A stretch of 64,000 nt of DNA, taken from contig OY743184.1 in NCBI GenBank assembly GCA_963555705.1, positions 21,689,859 through 21,753,858 of the forward strand, given 5' to 3'. This DNA comes from Ligustrum vulgare. Taxonomy: Eukaryota; Streptophyta; Magnoliopsida; Lamiales; Oleaceae. Of this stretch, positions 53,850 through 64,000 are shown piece by piece. The first letter of the stretch is position 1; each line of letters begins with the position of its first letter. The notes beneath the pieces are model-generated. The model saw only the letters and a list, made by a program, of their open reading frames with translations. It searched no databases and was not told where the DNA came from. A program made the translations under genes and the position numbers.

Positions 53850-54690
53850 CTAGTGGAAATCACACTCCCATCTACTTTTAAAATTCATAATTCAAAAATC
53901 AAAATTGCAAGTTTTTTATACAACTATTAGGTCCTAATTCATTTTCAATTATTAATTAATAAAAATATTACAAATACCCAACTATTCCCACCCACCCTTG
54001 ACCCATATCCCTAAATAATTTAAATTCCCTCATCACCCACCCCACCCCACTCCACCACCTCCACCCTCTGCTATAGACGACGTTGATGGGCCGTAGTGAC
54101 AATGAGCAACCTAGTGAGGCTCTGCAAGCCACCCCTTGGGCGATTTCTGACAGCATTATTCATGGAGGGAGGCAAGAGATCATCTTGATGGAGGGAGACG
54201 GTCCAGCAACGTTTAAACGCAAATGAGTTCTTAAATCTACTGCATGGGGAAGAGGCAGCGGTTTAACCAATGCTGTTGCGTATTGTGCATGTGGTTTTTA
54301 TGGTGGTGTGTTTTTTGGTGTTGTGATTGATATTTATGCATCAGAGTTCGAGTTGGACGGGTTTTGAGTGTGGTGGTGGTGCGTTGGTGGATCTGTGTTT
54401 GGGTACAATCTATTTTAGGTGTTGTGCTGTCGGGTGTGGTGAGGCAAGGTGTGGTGGTAGGTGGTGGTGATGGTGGTAGTGGTAGTGGTAGTGGTGGCTC
54501 TATGTTGGGTGCTGCCCGTGTTTGGGTGATGTGTTTTTAGTGGTGGTTGTGGTGGTGTTATGATGGTGAGATGGCGTAGGTGGTGGTGGTGAGGGTGTGG
54601 TGCAGGTGTTCAGATAAATCTCACAAGCGTACGTGATTGTTGTATAAGTAATAAGATTTATGAGTTAAGAGTACCATTCCCACTATGAAT
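53850..54690. repeat. GT/GGT-rich region with possible inverted ends
   Basis: The left part is C-rich (CACCCACCCCACCCCACTCC, about 54034), and the right part is full of GGT/GTG triplets (54360-54600). The outer ends are loosely inverted: TAGTGGAAATCACACTC on the left against TAGTGGGAATGGTACTC as the reverse complement of the right. It could be an old TIR element with a simple-sequence interior. No gene is supported. Confidence 0.3.
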
Positions 54691-55151
54691 AAATTCTACT
54701 TATGTGTTACTAGTCTATTAATAATTCAATGTGAGAAATATAAAAGATAGTTTGCTTTGTTTGAATTATTGTAAAATTGCAATTTTGTAAAGTACAATTT
54801 GTACATATATAAAGTGAATGTATTGGAATTCGAATCCACCCGGTGATATCTATTTCAATTCTCAAATATATAATTTATCCTATTCATGCGTTTATGACAA
54901 TCGATAAATCTAACATATTAATTTTCTTTTCAAATGGTCATGATGCATTAAAACAAACGATTATCCAATAGATTGCATACGTCATAGTGTCATTCCTAAA
55001 ATCTAGTGTTTGTTTGATTATCCTAATGCGTTCTAAACCTATTGTGAATTTTTCAATCCTATAACAAGTAACTAATTATTTAATTGGTGATAAAGCAATC
55101 AAATAATTCAATAGGAACGTAAAATAAATCAAGAAACGTAAGAAATACTAA

Positions 55152-55327
55152 GCCTCCATTCGGCTAGCACTTTAATGGACTAATTAAACTACAATTTAAA
55201 CTACACAATTTCTCAAATCATTTTTTTAACCACACACATTTTCTCTCTCCAATTTTTAACCACATATTTTACCTTGAAAACACCAAAAAAACTTCTCTCT
55301 CCTCATAAGTAGCTGCCGAACGCATCC
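55152..55327. mobile_element. Tourist-like MITE with TAA target duplication
   Basis: 176 bp. Ends are GCCTCCATTCGGC on the left and GCCGAACGCATCC on the right. TAA sits at both 55149-55151 and 55328-55330. The core AACCACACACATTTTCTCTC is in opposite orientation to the copy at 28682. Confidence 0.72.
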
Positions 55328-56269
55328 TAAATTATGAATCATGAATTAAAATAAATAAAAACTAGGGTTATCTTCATCCAACACCCAAGAATAATTAGTC
55401 TAACATTTTAATATATAAATTACACAAAAATAAATGGAAAAACATCACCCAGAAATTAAAACAATGGAAGAAACTGATGAATTCAATGTCTTCTTCTTGA
55501 ATCTTCAACCCGGATTTTATTTCTTCAAGTTCTTGATGTATTCTTGAATTTTGTACCTAAATCTCTCTATGGTTGCCTCTGATTTTGATAATGAATGACC
55601 CTTTTATGTAGAATGAAGAAAAGTCTATGTAATAGCTCCCCAAGCCTTAAAATCGTCTAAAACGGAGTCCAAAAATATGTCAAAACAGAATCCTTGCATG
55701 GTTTAATTGCCAGCAATCGCATGGTATTTTAGTTTCATAATCTGTTTGACCAATATAAACTTTGAGCGTTCTCATGGATGCATGATTCCTTCAAATTTTT
55801 ATTCTTTTTCTTCCACTTACAAGTTGGTTCTTGGTCTTCATTGCACGTTGGTCCTACATCTTTTATTTTCTTCAATTTAGTCCTTGTACTTTTACTTTCA
55901 TTTCAATTTGGTCCCTTTATATTTGCACCATGTATTCTTCATCTTTTGGGAGTTTACAAATTGGTTCCTACTTTGCCATTTTTGTACGATTTTAGTCATT
56001 TTTCTCCGTTAAACCTTTAAATGCATTCAAATTCGAGTTTTACCTGAAACAATCAAAATAAATACATAATTAAGCAATATCAAACTCTAAAATACATACA
56101 ATTATCTAAATTCAAGGCCTAGATAATTACAAAAAGTACACATCAGCAGGTGGTGGTTACGGCTGTGGCGGCAGTGACGACGACAAGGTGGTGGTACCGG
56201 AGTAGGGGTGGAGACGGCTATGGTTGACCAATTACTTTTTTGAGAAAAAAGTGACCTCTAATTTGATTC
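55328..56269. other. Unassigned DNA with periodic AATTTGGTCC motifs
   Basis: Between about 55820 and 55990 the motifs TTGGTTCTTGG, TTGGTCCTACA, TTTAGTCCTTG, TTTGGTCCCTT and TTGGTTCCTAC recur every 30-45 bases. A similar series occurs in the Athila 3' LTR (18130-18350). This may be a decayed Athila-type LTR, but no ends are visible. Confidence 0.4.
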
Positions 56270-56682
56270 ATGAATGTGACTATAATTTGTATGCTACAGT
56301 GACATAATTTGTGGTTTGTGACCGAGAAATAGCTTGTGATCAATTAAACCGATAATTTGTGACAAAAAATGAGTCGTAACCAAACAATTTGATAAATTAT
56401 GACTTTGAAATAAACTGTGACCTATAAAATTTGTGATTTGTGACTAATAAAAGTGTAACTTATGATTTGTGAAAATTGTAACCTAAAAAATTCGTGATTT
56501 GTGCTCGAGAAAAAAATTGTGACCTATGAAATTTGTGATTTGCAACCAACAAAGAAATTGCGACTCATAATTTGTTAAATTGTGACAAATTAACTCGAGA
56601 TTTGCGATCGAGAAAATTTTGTGACCTACAAATATCGAGATTCATGACCGAGAAATAAGATGTGAGCTAAGAAATTTGTAAC
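56270..56682. repeat. Degenerate tandem repeat, about 41-bp period
   Basis: Units begin near GTGACCTATRAAATTTGTGA, with starts at about 56417, 56478, 56519, 56560, 56621 and 56662. Several spacings are 39-41 bases. Less regular units extend left to about 56276. It abuts the 3' LTR of the Tat-like element at 56683. Confidence 0.7.
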
Positions 56683-58189
56683 TGTTTCGGTGATTTTTCG
56701 AACCTTGGCTTGGCAAGATCAAAAGTTGGTATTTTTTTGAAGAAGATGATCCAAGCCTCCAAAGAACTTGCAAAAAAGGGGGTGAGTAGGGTTGCAAGTT
56801 GGATCGGAAAATCCAATTTCGAAACTTCCGAAATTCCAATTCAAAATATTTCGGAGCATGCCAAATTTTTGTGTTTTTATTACAATTAATAATATACAAT
56901 TTAAGAAAATAATTTATTAAACAATTAATAATATTAAAATATTATTAATATGAGATGTAACATATAATTTACTAGCAACACCTTTACTTAGTAAGAAAAA
57001 AAGAAGAAAGAATAGCAAGAACTGTAGAATTATTATCCTCGTTGACTTCTATTTTATTGAATCATGATGAATTTTCTTTTGTTAAATCTATTTATAGATG
57101 CTATGTTGTTATCTTTTATATGATTTATAACTTTAATTATAATTTTTGACTAGTTAAAATTTTGAACTCATTTAATTTCAAACACTCAATTCCTCGAAAT
57201 TCTTTTTCTATATGCTTAAAATTATTATAAATCTTGGTAAATTATTAAATATTGGAAATTTTTGAAATTTTCCAAATTTCAGTTTGGAACGAAGGTTGAG
57301 TATTCCGAAAATTTTTGGAACGATATTTTGATTCCGAAATTTTTTGGAACGGAAATTGGAACACTTGTTTCCGATCCATTCCGTCCAAAAAACACCCCTA
57401 GTGGTGAGGGATGCCCTCGTCCCCCCTACAGTGTAAGAATTAGTTTTTTGTGGAAGGAAAAATAATATAAAGAATATTGAAGAACTTATGTAAATATGAA
57501 TATGTGCATCTGTTTTTTATTATGAACGAATGAGACCTAATTATAAGACTCAAAATGAGTCTTCTCATCCTAGTAGGAGAGGAATTCTTAATTAAAAGAA
57601 GTTATCTTGTAAATGAATAATCCTTAAGTGAATTGGATTCTCTTTTAAGTAAAAAGAGCTCAATTAGGTCGTTACCTTGATTTTCTAGGGTGTAAAGCTC
57701 ATGACATAGCCCATTAACATGTTTTAAGATTAGGACTGGCCCATTACAAGACCATGATGCCTTTATGAATAGATGGATTCATATGTCTTGCTTATTCCAT
57801 GATTATTGGGAATGTCAAGAGATAGGTCGGGCTATAAGGCCGGACTTGTCCAAAACGAATATATCGGTCATTTGCATGACCTTCATATTAATCGTTTATT
57901 AAAACCCTGCTTTTTACATAGCTCGGGATTTATATTGATATTTGTAAATGAGATCGGCCCAAAGTGTGACCTTGGGCCACATAAAAGGTAGACCCAAATT
58001 ATGACCTTGGGCCTCAAGAATAAATGTAAAAAGTAATATTCTGATAATGGAATGACCAGAAAATATACCGATCATTAGCCCCTGTGCGTCAGAGGTCGGG
58101 TTTTGACCTCTAAACGTATGTCATATCGAGTGTAATTATTGTTTGAGGAGGGTAACCCTGAACCTATGTTGGACTGACAAGCCCGAACA
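56683..58189 (-). repeat. 3' LTR of the Tat-like element, with a hAT MITE inside
   Basis: 1507 bp, or about 890 without the MITE and one copy of its duplication. Sequence 56683-57700 minus the MITE matches 63614-64000 closely up to the window edge (for example GTAAGAATTAGTTTTTTGTG, AATTAGGTCGTTACCTTGAT). The right boundary at 58189 is inferred from CA next to the PPT. Confidence 0.8.
56787..57400. mobile_element. hAT-type MITE, 614 bp
   Basis: Ends are TAGGGTTG on the left and CACCCCTA on the right, with TTGGATCGGAAA-like inner inverted sequence on both sides. The 8-bp target duplication is GGGGTGAG (56779-56786) and GTGGTGAG (57401-57408), 7 of 8 matching. The 5' LTR copy of the same sequence (about 63709-63720) lacks the insert. 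The interior is AT-rich and has GGAACGG and TTCCGAAATT repeats but no transposase. Confidence 0.88.
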
Positions 58190-58204
58190 TGAGGACCCCC
58201 AAAC
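58190..58204 (-). other. Polypurine tract-like site
   Basis: Minus strand TGTTTGGGGGTCCTC directly precedes the inferred 3' LTR start. It resembles the TTTGGGGGTA tract of the Athila element. Confidence 0.6.
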
Positions 58205-58369
58205 ATTGAAGTTTAATTCGTACATGGTAACATAGTGTTCGGGGTCATGTACTCATTGTAAGCCCCTGCATATACTATATCGAATTTGAGGAGAGATGGA
58301 TGCACAATAATGAGATACCGTGGTTTTGGTAGGATGTGATGTGATGATTATGTTGTGAGGAAATAACAA

Positions 58370-58870
58370 GAGCTTATGTTAAGTAAGGAATGAGTCAGAA
58401 CTTATGTTAAGCAATAATAAGTGAAAATCATGTTAAGTAATGAGCTCGATCTTTTGTTAAGTGATATACTCGAGTTTATATTTAATAAGCCAGAACTTAT
58501 GTTGAGGAAGAAATAAGCCGAGCTCATGTTGAGTAATGAGCTCGAGCTTATATTTAAACAAAAAATTAAGCTGCACCTATTAATTAATAAGCTTGAACTT
58601 TTGTTAGCGAGAATTAAGCGCGAGCATATGTTATGTAATAAACTAGAGCTTATGTTAAGCAATAATAGGCCGAGCTCATGTTAAGTGATGAACTCGAGCT
58701 TCACATAGGTGATAAGCATGATGTTGAGCAATAATAAGCTGAGGTGATAAGCTTGATGTTGAGCAATAATAAGCTGAGCTCATGTTAAGTAATGAGGTTG
58801 AGCTTTTATTTAGGCAAGGAATAAGTCGAGCTTATGTTAAGTAATAAGCCCAAACTTATGTAGATCTGAG
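58370..58870. repeat. Tandem array of GAGCTCGAGCTTATGTTAAG-type units
   Basis: Imperfect units of about 25-50 bp alternate AATAAGCCGAGCTCATGTTA and AGTAATGAGCTCGAGCTTAT. GAGCTCGAGCTT contains GAGCTC and CTCGAG palindromes, so units can pair with one another. The same family recurs at 60040-60480. Confidence 0.82.
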
Positions 58871-59009
58871 GACTTCATTATATCAATTTGATTACTTGAT
58901 TGCTCGGGAATGGCCATTTGTACTTGCATGAGCAAGTATTTAATTGCTTGCTTGTGGTTTAAGGCTTGGAGTGCTTGCACGTGGACAAGAAACAATTTTG
59001 CTAGGGTAG

Positions 59010-59900
59010 TGTCATTAATAACTTGCGAATGTCGTGTTATGACTGACCTTGTAAATTATTTTTACAAAGAAGGGGTCAAGCCCTTGACTTCGTGTTTTTT
59101 GGGAAATAATTTGTAAATGTCGTGCTTTGTGACCGACCTTGCAAATTATTTTTACAAAGAAGGGATCAAGCCCTTGATTTTGTGTTTTTGATAAATAATT
59201 TGTAAAGTCGTGCTTTGTGACCGACCTTATAAATTATTTTTACAAAGAAGAGGTCAAGCCCTTGATTTTGTATTTTTGGAAAATAATTTGTAAAATTGTG
59301 CTTTGTGGCTGACCTTGTAACTTATTTGTAGGAAATAATTTGTAAAGTCGTGTCATGTGACCAACCTTGTAAATTATTTGAGGGAAATAATTTGTAAAGC
59401 CATGCCATGTAATCGACCTTATAAATTATTTGAGGGAGATAATTTGTAAAGCCTTGTCATGTAATCGACCTTGTAAATTATTTGAGGGAAATAATTTGTA
59501 AAGCCGTGCTATGTGATCAATCTTGTAAATTATTTGTAGGAAATAATTTGTAAAGTCATGCCATGTGACCGACCTTGTAAATTATTTGTAGAAAATAATT
59601 TGTAAAGTCGTGTCATGTAACCAACCTTGTAAATCATTTGCAGACAATAATTTGTAAAGTCTTGTTATGTGACCGACCTTGTAAATCATTTGTAGGAAAT
59701 AATTTGTAAAGTCGTGCCATATAGCCGACCTTGTAAATTATTTGTAGGAAATAATTTGTAAAGTCGTGCCATGTGACCGACCTTATAAATCATTTGTAGG
59801 AAATAATTTGTAAAGTCGTGCCATGTGACGACCTTGTAAAATATTTTACTTTTTTGTTTTTGGGAGATAATGTGTAAATTCATGCTTTATGGCTGACATT
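59010..59900. repeat. 52-bp tandem array, about 14 units
   Basis: The typical unit is AAATAATTTGTAAAGTCGTG then CCATGTGACCGACCTTGTAA then ATTATTTGTAGG, 52 bases. Ten central units (about 59280-59840) are near-uniform in length. The first three or four are longer (about 87-93 bases) because of a TTACAAAGAAGGGGTCAAGC extension. AAATAATTT at the start can pair with AAATTATTT near the end of each unit. Confidence 0.9.
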
Positions 59901-60039
59901 GTAAATCATTCTCAATGTGATTGTATGGTAGACTTTCTGCAATTATCGCAGTTGTTTTCGTTCAATGACTTGAGGGCATAGAAGCTAACCTCAGATTGGC
60001 AGGGATTATGGCTTGCATTGATAATAGAACCTATTAATA

Positions 60040-60480
60040 TGTTTAAGTAAGGAATAAGCAGAGACTATGTTAAGAGGCAATAAGCCGAGATTATGTTAAG
60101 CAGTAATCTCTGACTTATGTTTAGAAGCTATAAGCAGAGATTATGTTAAGTAATAATCTCTGACTTATGTTGAGAAGCAACAAGCCAAGCTCATGTTAAG
60201 AAATAATAAGCTCGAGCTTATGTTAAGAAGTAATAAGCCGAGCTCATGTTAAGTAATGAGCTCGAGCTTATTTTTAAGTAAGGAATAAGCTGAGCTTATG
60301 TTGAGTAATAAGCCCAAGCTTGTTTTAGCGGGAGTTATAGGCCGAACTCATGTTAGCACATAAGCCTAAGCTTGTGTTAGGAAATAATATGCTGAGCTCA
60401 TGTTTAAGTATGAGCTCGAGTTAATGTTAAGGAATGATAAGCCGAGCTCATGTTAATTAATGAGCTCGAGCTTATTCCTT
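60040..60480. repeat. Second GAGCTCGAGCTT-type array
   Basis: It starts with variant units (AGCAGAGACTATGTTAAGAG, TAATCTCTGACTTATGTT) that grade into the same GAGCTCGAGCTT units as 58370-58870. The 52-bp array lies between the two. Confidence 0.82.
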
Positions 60481-63400
60481 GTTATACAAACTTTAAATCA
60501 TAAAAAATAGTATGAATCATCATAGGAACGGATCAAATAACTTCAAATCCAGCAAGCAATTGAGTTCAACTCATGTATTATTGATATGATCATACTTGAG
60601 GTCATGTAAATAACGAGACCAAAATTACTATCGGCTTTCATCAATTAAATCATCATATTAACATATTATGAGGCTTTCACGATTTTCACAAAGATCAATA
60701 ATTGATTGATTGTAATCCTTTAGGCATATTGCTCATAAATCATAATGGTTTTATTAGAATTGCACCAAGAACGTTCCATTTTGAGCCTTGGTTGCAGCTC
60801 TCGACTTGTTCTAAGAAATAGAGGGACCAACAAATATCTTATGATCAGAGAGCATATTTCTTGAATTCATATATCACAAGCTATTGCAGCTTTAATAATT
60901 TAATCTCAACTTAACGAATTCATTATCAAATTAGGCAAAGATAAGTAATCCTATCTAGATTTGATGAGCTCTTTATTTATTTTTAAATTAATAAACAAGG
61001 TTAGGGTACACCTTATTCTTTCAATTTCTCGAGCTGATCCAGAAATGAACAAGGACCTGAGGAAATTCTTACTCAACATTAAGAGGTAGTTGCTTCGGAA
61101 GTTACGATCAAAAGGCTCAGCAATTACAATTGGAGGCCATATTGTACCATAATTTATATGAGATCCAGTTGAGGCGTTTTATCCAAATCTCGCACGAGGG
61201 ACATAAATTGAAGTTAAATTAAGGTTACTGCAACTTTATCAAATCCAATAAAATGTCAAGTAACTAATGATATGGCTTTAAAAGATTTCCATTCTTCAAT
61301 GGAAACAAATGAATCCTACAAATGAAATCATCTCAATGTCTCCCTCTACAATTAATGCCAACAAGAAAGAAATAACAAAACATAGAGACTAGAGGCTCAG
61401 CTGAAGTAAGCTTCAAGTGCAAAATCTTTGCAAAATGTAGTGAATTTTCTAGTAAACAATGAAAGATAGCTAGCAGTTAACAAAAGAAAATTCTAGCCAT
61501 GTACATAAGAGTAGGGAGGAAGATGGAAGAGTTAAAAATGGCTACTCCCTTTTTCTGCTTGTTTCGATTGCTCTTGATTGTACTTTGGCAGCAAATTTGT
61601 GACTCAATTCTATCCAATTTGAAAGTCTTTGCAACTGGTGCTGTTATCCGGCCATGTAATGAGAACGAACTTGGCTTAAATGTTGGCAGGAATCTTGTAG
61701 ATAAAAGCATAGTGGTTTCTTGTGTGCCCTTAGCCACTAACAGGCCAAGGCCTTTGTAAGTTTTAAACAAGAACAAGCTGAGAATGGGGTGTATCACAGC
61801 TTCCTGTGGTGGTTAAATAATTATTTGGTATCATGGATCTAAAATTAGGAACAAAAGAACTTTCCTAACAGGAAATATATAACATATTCTAGGAATTTCC
61901 TTTTGTAGGCCATCAAATTTAAGAAAACGTGATAAGGAAATTGACTCGTCAAGCAATTTAGCAGTTAGCAGCATATAATAACTTTGATTTACACCATCCT
62001 TGTTTAATTGCTGACAACTTAGTTGGAACCATATTTGCTGTTAATAAATTTAGTGCAAATTACCAGTAAGCACATGTTATTTTTATGAAATGGACATAAC
62101 AAGATTTAGTATTTTAATCCATTGACATCCTACTGTCGTTAGCTCACATGAATCATAGGATAGAAGGATATTTGATCATCAACTTTTGATCACTTCTCCA
62201 AGAAAAATAAAATGGTTGAATTGGGCCTTTAGTATATACAAATCCACCTTGATTTTTGGTCATATTATCAACAAGATCGCAAACTAATATCTCTATCTAA
62301 ATCATTATCTTCCACAAAAATCAACATTTATCATTATGTGATACTACGGGTCATAATGGTTTTACTAAAACTTCAGCAAGAGAGATTCATTTTAAGCAAG
62401 ATAATAGTCGAATCTATTGAATCACACTTGATACAATGGAATCATATAAGATTTTCATAATTTTTAAGTTCTTAAACCAAATTTCTATCAAAATGCACAA
62501 GAATTGAAGAGTAGGGTAAGAGTACAGCTAGATTCGAGAACGGTAAGGCAAATAAATGGATCTCGATGGTGATAATCCCTACCACGACCTTGATGGTTCG
62601 CTGCCAGAGAAACCGTTTGTTAAGGGAAGAGTTGCGGGTAAAGGGTGGAACACCGATTGTCATGGAGTGAGTGTAGGTTTAATCACCTTGACAGATTTCA
62701 TCGAACATTAAAGAAAACCAGGGGTGCCTCGGTCTTACGGGAATCAACCATAGCGAGCTAACCTGCTTCATGCAGTCATCATTCCTAGCAGTTCGATCAA
62801 ATTGGTAGAGGCAATAATAACCTCGTAACTTGCAGGAGGTGGCTTCCAAAAGAAACATGGTCAATCTATTGAGTAGAACTGGATTGGGGTCTTAAACCGA
62901 ACATGTTGCATGCCAAAAATTCACCAGAGAATGATAAACCGAGATTCAATGATGAATTCCAAATAATCACAAGGTTAATCCAAATTCAAGCATAAGAGAC
63001 CAATAAAAATGGTATTTTCCCCTTTTGGTGAATCGATGCCGTTGTTGAGATCGTTCAAACACTGAACCAAATTTCCATTTTTTATTCAGATCAGTAGAAC
63101 GGGGATATTGAACCTGGTGGAGCTTCATAAATTTTTTGCTGATTTCCCCTAATTTTGCCAACGTTGAGTTGATGATCGGCCTGCAATTCGTTAGAGTAAT
63201 GGATTCAACGAGTAATAGATTTCTTTTAAGTCTCTTTAATTTCCCAATTTCTGCTACCGGATCAAATATCTTTTACCCATGTGATGTCGTAAGATAGAAA
63301 ATAGATTTCTAGGATTTTTGGAGTTTAAATAGATAGAAAATAGCTCCAATGGTATTACTGAACAAAAAATTAGAATCCGGAGTGAAGATGCAACGACAGT

Positions 63401-63593
63401 ACATAAACTTTGATTTAGTGGTTGGCCTCCACAATCTGGTTGAGAATACTAATGAAAAAGTACTTTTTTCTTTTTAATAATTGAAACCATTTCTTTTTTC
63501 GCTTTTCTTTCTCTTACCAGATCTCCAATTCATTTTTTTTTAAAATTGTTTCACTGGAAATCGGTCATTGAACAACATAATTTTTTGATCGAT
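60481..63593 (-). other. Internal region of the Tat-like element without recognisable proteins
   Basis: The longest minus-strand frames are 61797-61477 (106 codons) and 63161-62967 (64 codons, MAKLGEISKKFMKLHQ). Neither shows a Gag or Pol motif to me. Fragments of decayed gag next to the PBS are possible. No tRNA or other gene is seen. Confidence 0.5.
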
Positions 63594-63611
63594 TTCTCAC
63601 AATCGGCGCTA
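63594..63611 (-). other. Primer-binding site, Tat-like, mutated
   Basis: Minus strand TAGCGCCGATTGTGAGAA, 2 bases from the LTR. It agrees with the Tat PBS at 46029 at 13 of 18 positions. Two of the five differences are G-to-A. Confidence 0.68.
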
Positions 63612-63613
63612 AT

Positions 63614-64000
63614 TGTTTCGGTAATTTTTCGGACATTTGCGAGCAAGATCAAAAGTTGGTATTTTATTGAAGAAGATGATCCAAGCCTCCAAAGAACCTG
63701 CAAAAAAGGCTGTGAGGTATGCTCTCGTCGCTCCTCCGATGTAAGAATTAGTTTTTTGTGGAAGGAAAAATAATATAAAGAATATTCAAGAACTTATGTA
63801 AATATAAATATGTGCGTTTGTCTCTTATTATTAACGAAGGAGACCTATTTATAAGACCTGAAATGAGTCTTCACATCATAGTAGGAGATGAATTCTTAAT
63901 TAAAAGAAGTTATCTTACAAAAGAATAATCCTTAAGTGAATTGGATTTTCTTTTAAGTAAAGAGAGCTCAATTAGGTCGTTACCTTGATTTTCTAGGGTG
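63614..64000 (-). repeat. 5' LTR of the Tat-like element (partial)
   Basis: 387 bp of the U5/R/U3 side are present. On the minus strand a TATA box (TTATAAATAGG, about 63849) lies upstream of the U5 end. It holds the MITE-free site at about 63709-63720. Confidence 0.82.

Larger units (their letters stand above)
56683..64000 (-). mobile_element. Tat-like, apparently non-autonomous LTR retrotransposon (5' LTR runs off the window)
   Basis: The 3' LTR is 56683-58189, and the 5' LTR starts at 63614 and continues past 64000. Minus-strand termini are TGTTCGGGC (start, from the 3' LTR) and CCGAAACA (end). A PBS-like site and a PPT-like TTTGGGGG frame a 5.4-kb internal region. That region shows no pol domain, only short frames and, beside the PPT, tandem arrays. 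The PBS form points to the Tat lineage, in which tandem repeats near the 3' end are known. The right-hand LTR end and target duplication cannot be checked here. Confidence 0.78.

Noticed and set aside
58370..60480. A CRISPR-like array
   Set aside because: Units are contiguous and imperfect with no unique spacers, and the setting is a plant retrotransposon.
61477..61797. 106-codon minus-strand frame as a gene
   Set aside because: No recognisable domain, an opposite-strand frame of similar length, and location inside an LTR element.

Overview
The window is nuclear DNA of a flowering plant, most likely a eudicot. It is AT-rich, gene-poor and filled with nested transposable elements. The plant signs are a family-1 glycosyltransferase with a PSPG box, a 12-exon small-RNA-degrading-nuclease gene with a telo-box, Athila, Tat, chromovirus and Copia LTR retrotransposons, a 5S-derived Cassandra-type element, Tourist-like MITEs and relics of a plant pararetrovirus. 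I cannot name the species from sequence alone.

Layout. 1-736: a probable Helitron 3' end. 1020-10379: an almost intact, recently inserted Ty3/gypsy chromovirus on the minus strand (LTRs about 2.2 kb, TSD ATGGA, tRNA-iMet PBS), broken only by a frameshift before its chromodomain. 11229-13327: a UGT90A-like glycosyltransferase gene interrupted by a 681-bp Copia-type solo LTR with a perfect TAATA duplication. 15000-16821 and about 27298-28000: two halves of an older, decayed LTR element, split by a complete Athila-lineage element (16822-27292, minus, TSD AATAG, tRNA-Asp PBS). 28682-30720: a Tourist-like MITE and a decayed hAT transposase.

32016-38945 (minus): the only apparently intact cellular gene, an SDN-type 3'-5' exoribonuclease of 491 codons. 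All 11 introns follow GT-AG. Its 3.4-kb intron 10 carries a foldback around a Cassandra-type TRIM.

40529-44632: a deleted Copia element (TSD GTTTG) whose 3' LTR is split by a 1742-bp Helitron. 44673-45374: a further Copia-type solo LTR. About 45484-49300: a truncated Tat-lineage element (LTR, PBS, gag, protease, RT). About 49312-53740 (minus): a decayed endogenous caulimovirid-like sequence. 53741-56682: MITEs, GT-rich DNA and a degenerate 41-bp tandem repeat.

56683-64000: most of a Tat-like, apparently non-autonomous LTR element on the minus strand. Its 3' LTR holds a 614-bp hAT MITE. Beside its polypurine tract lie long tandem arrays, including a 52-bp-unit array. Its 5' LTR runs off the right edge and keeps the MITE-free site.

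The genes do not form a pathway. The window records successive insertions, several of which can be ordered exactly from target duplications and empty sites. No novel protein system was found. The most informative points are the UGT knock-out by a solo LTR, the dsRNA-capable foldback inside an RNase gene involved in small-RNA turnover, the duplicated splice donor in that gene, and the satellite-like arrays inside the Tat-like element.
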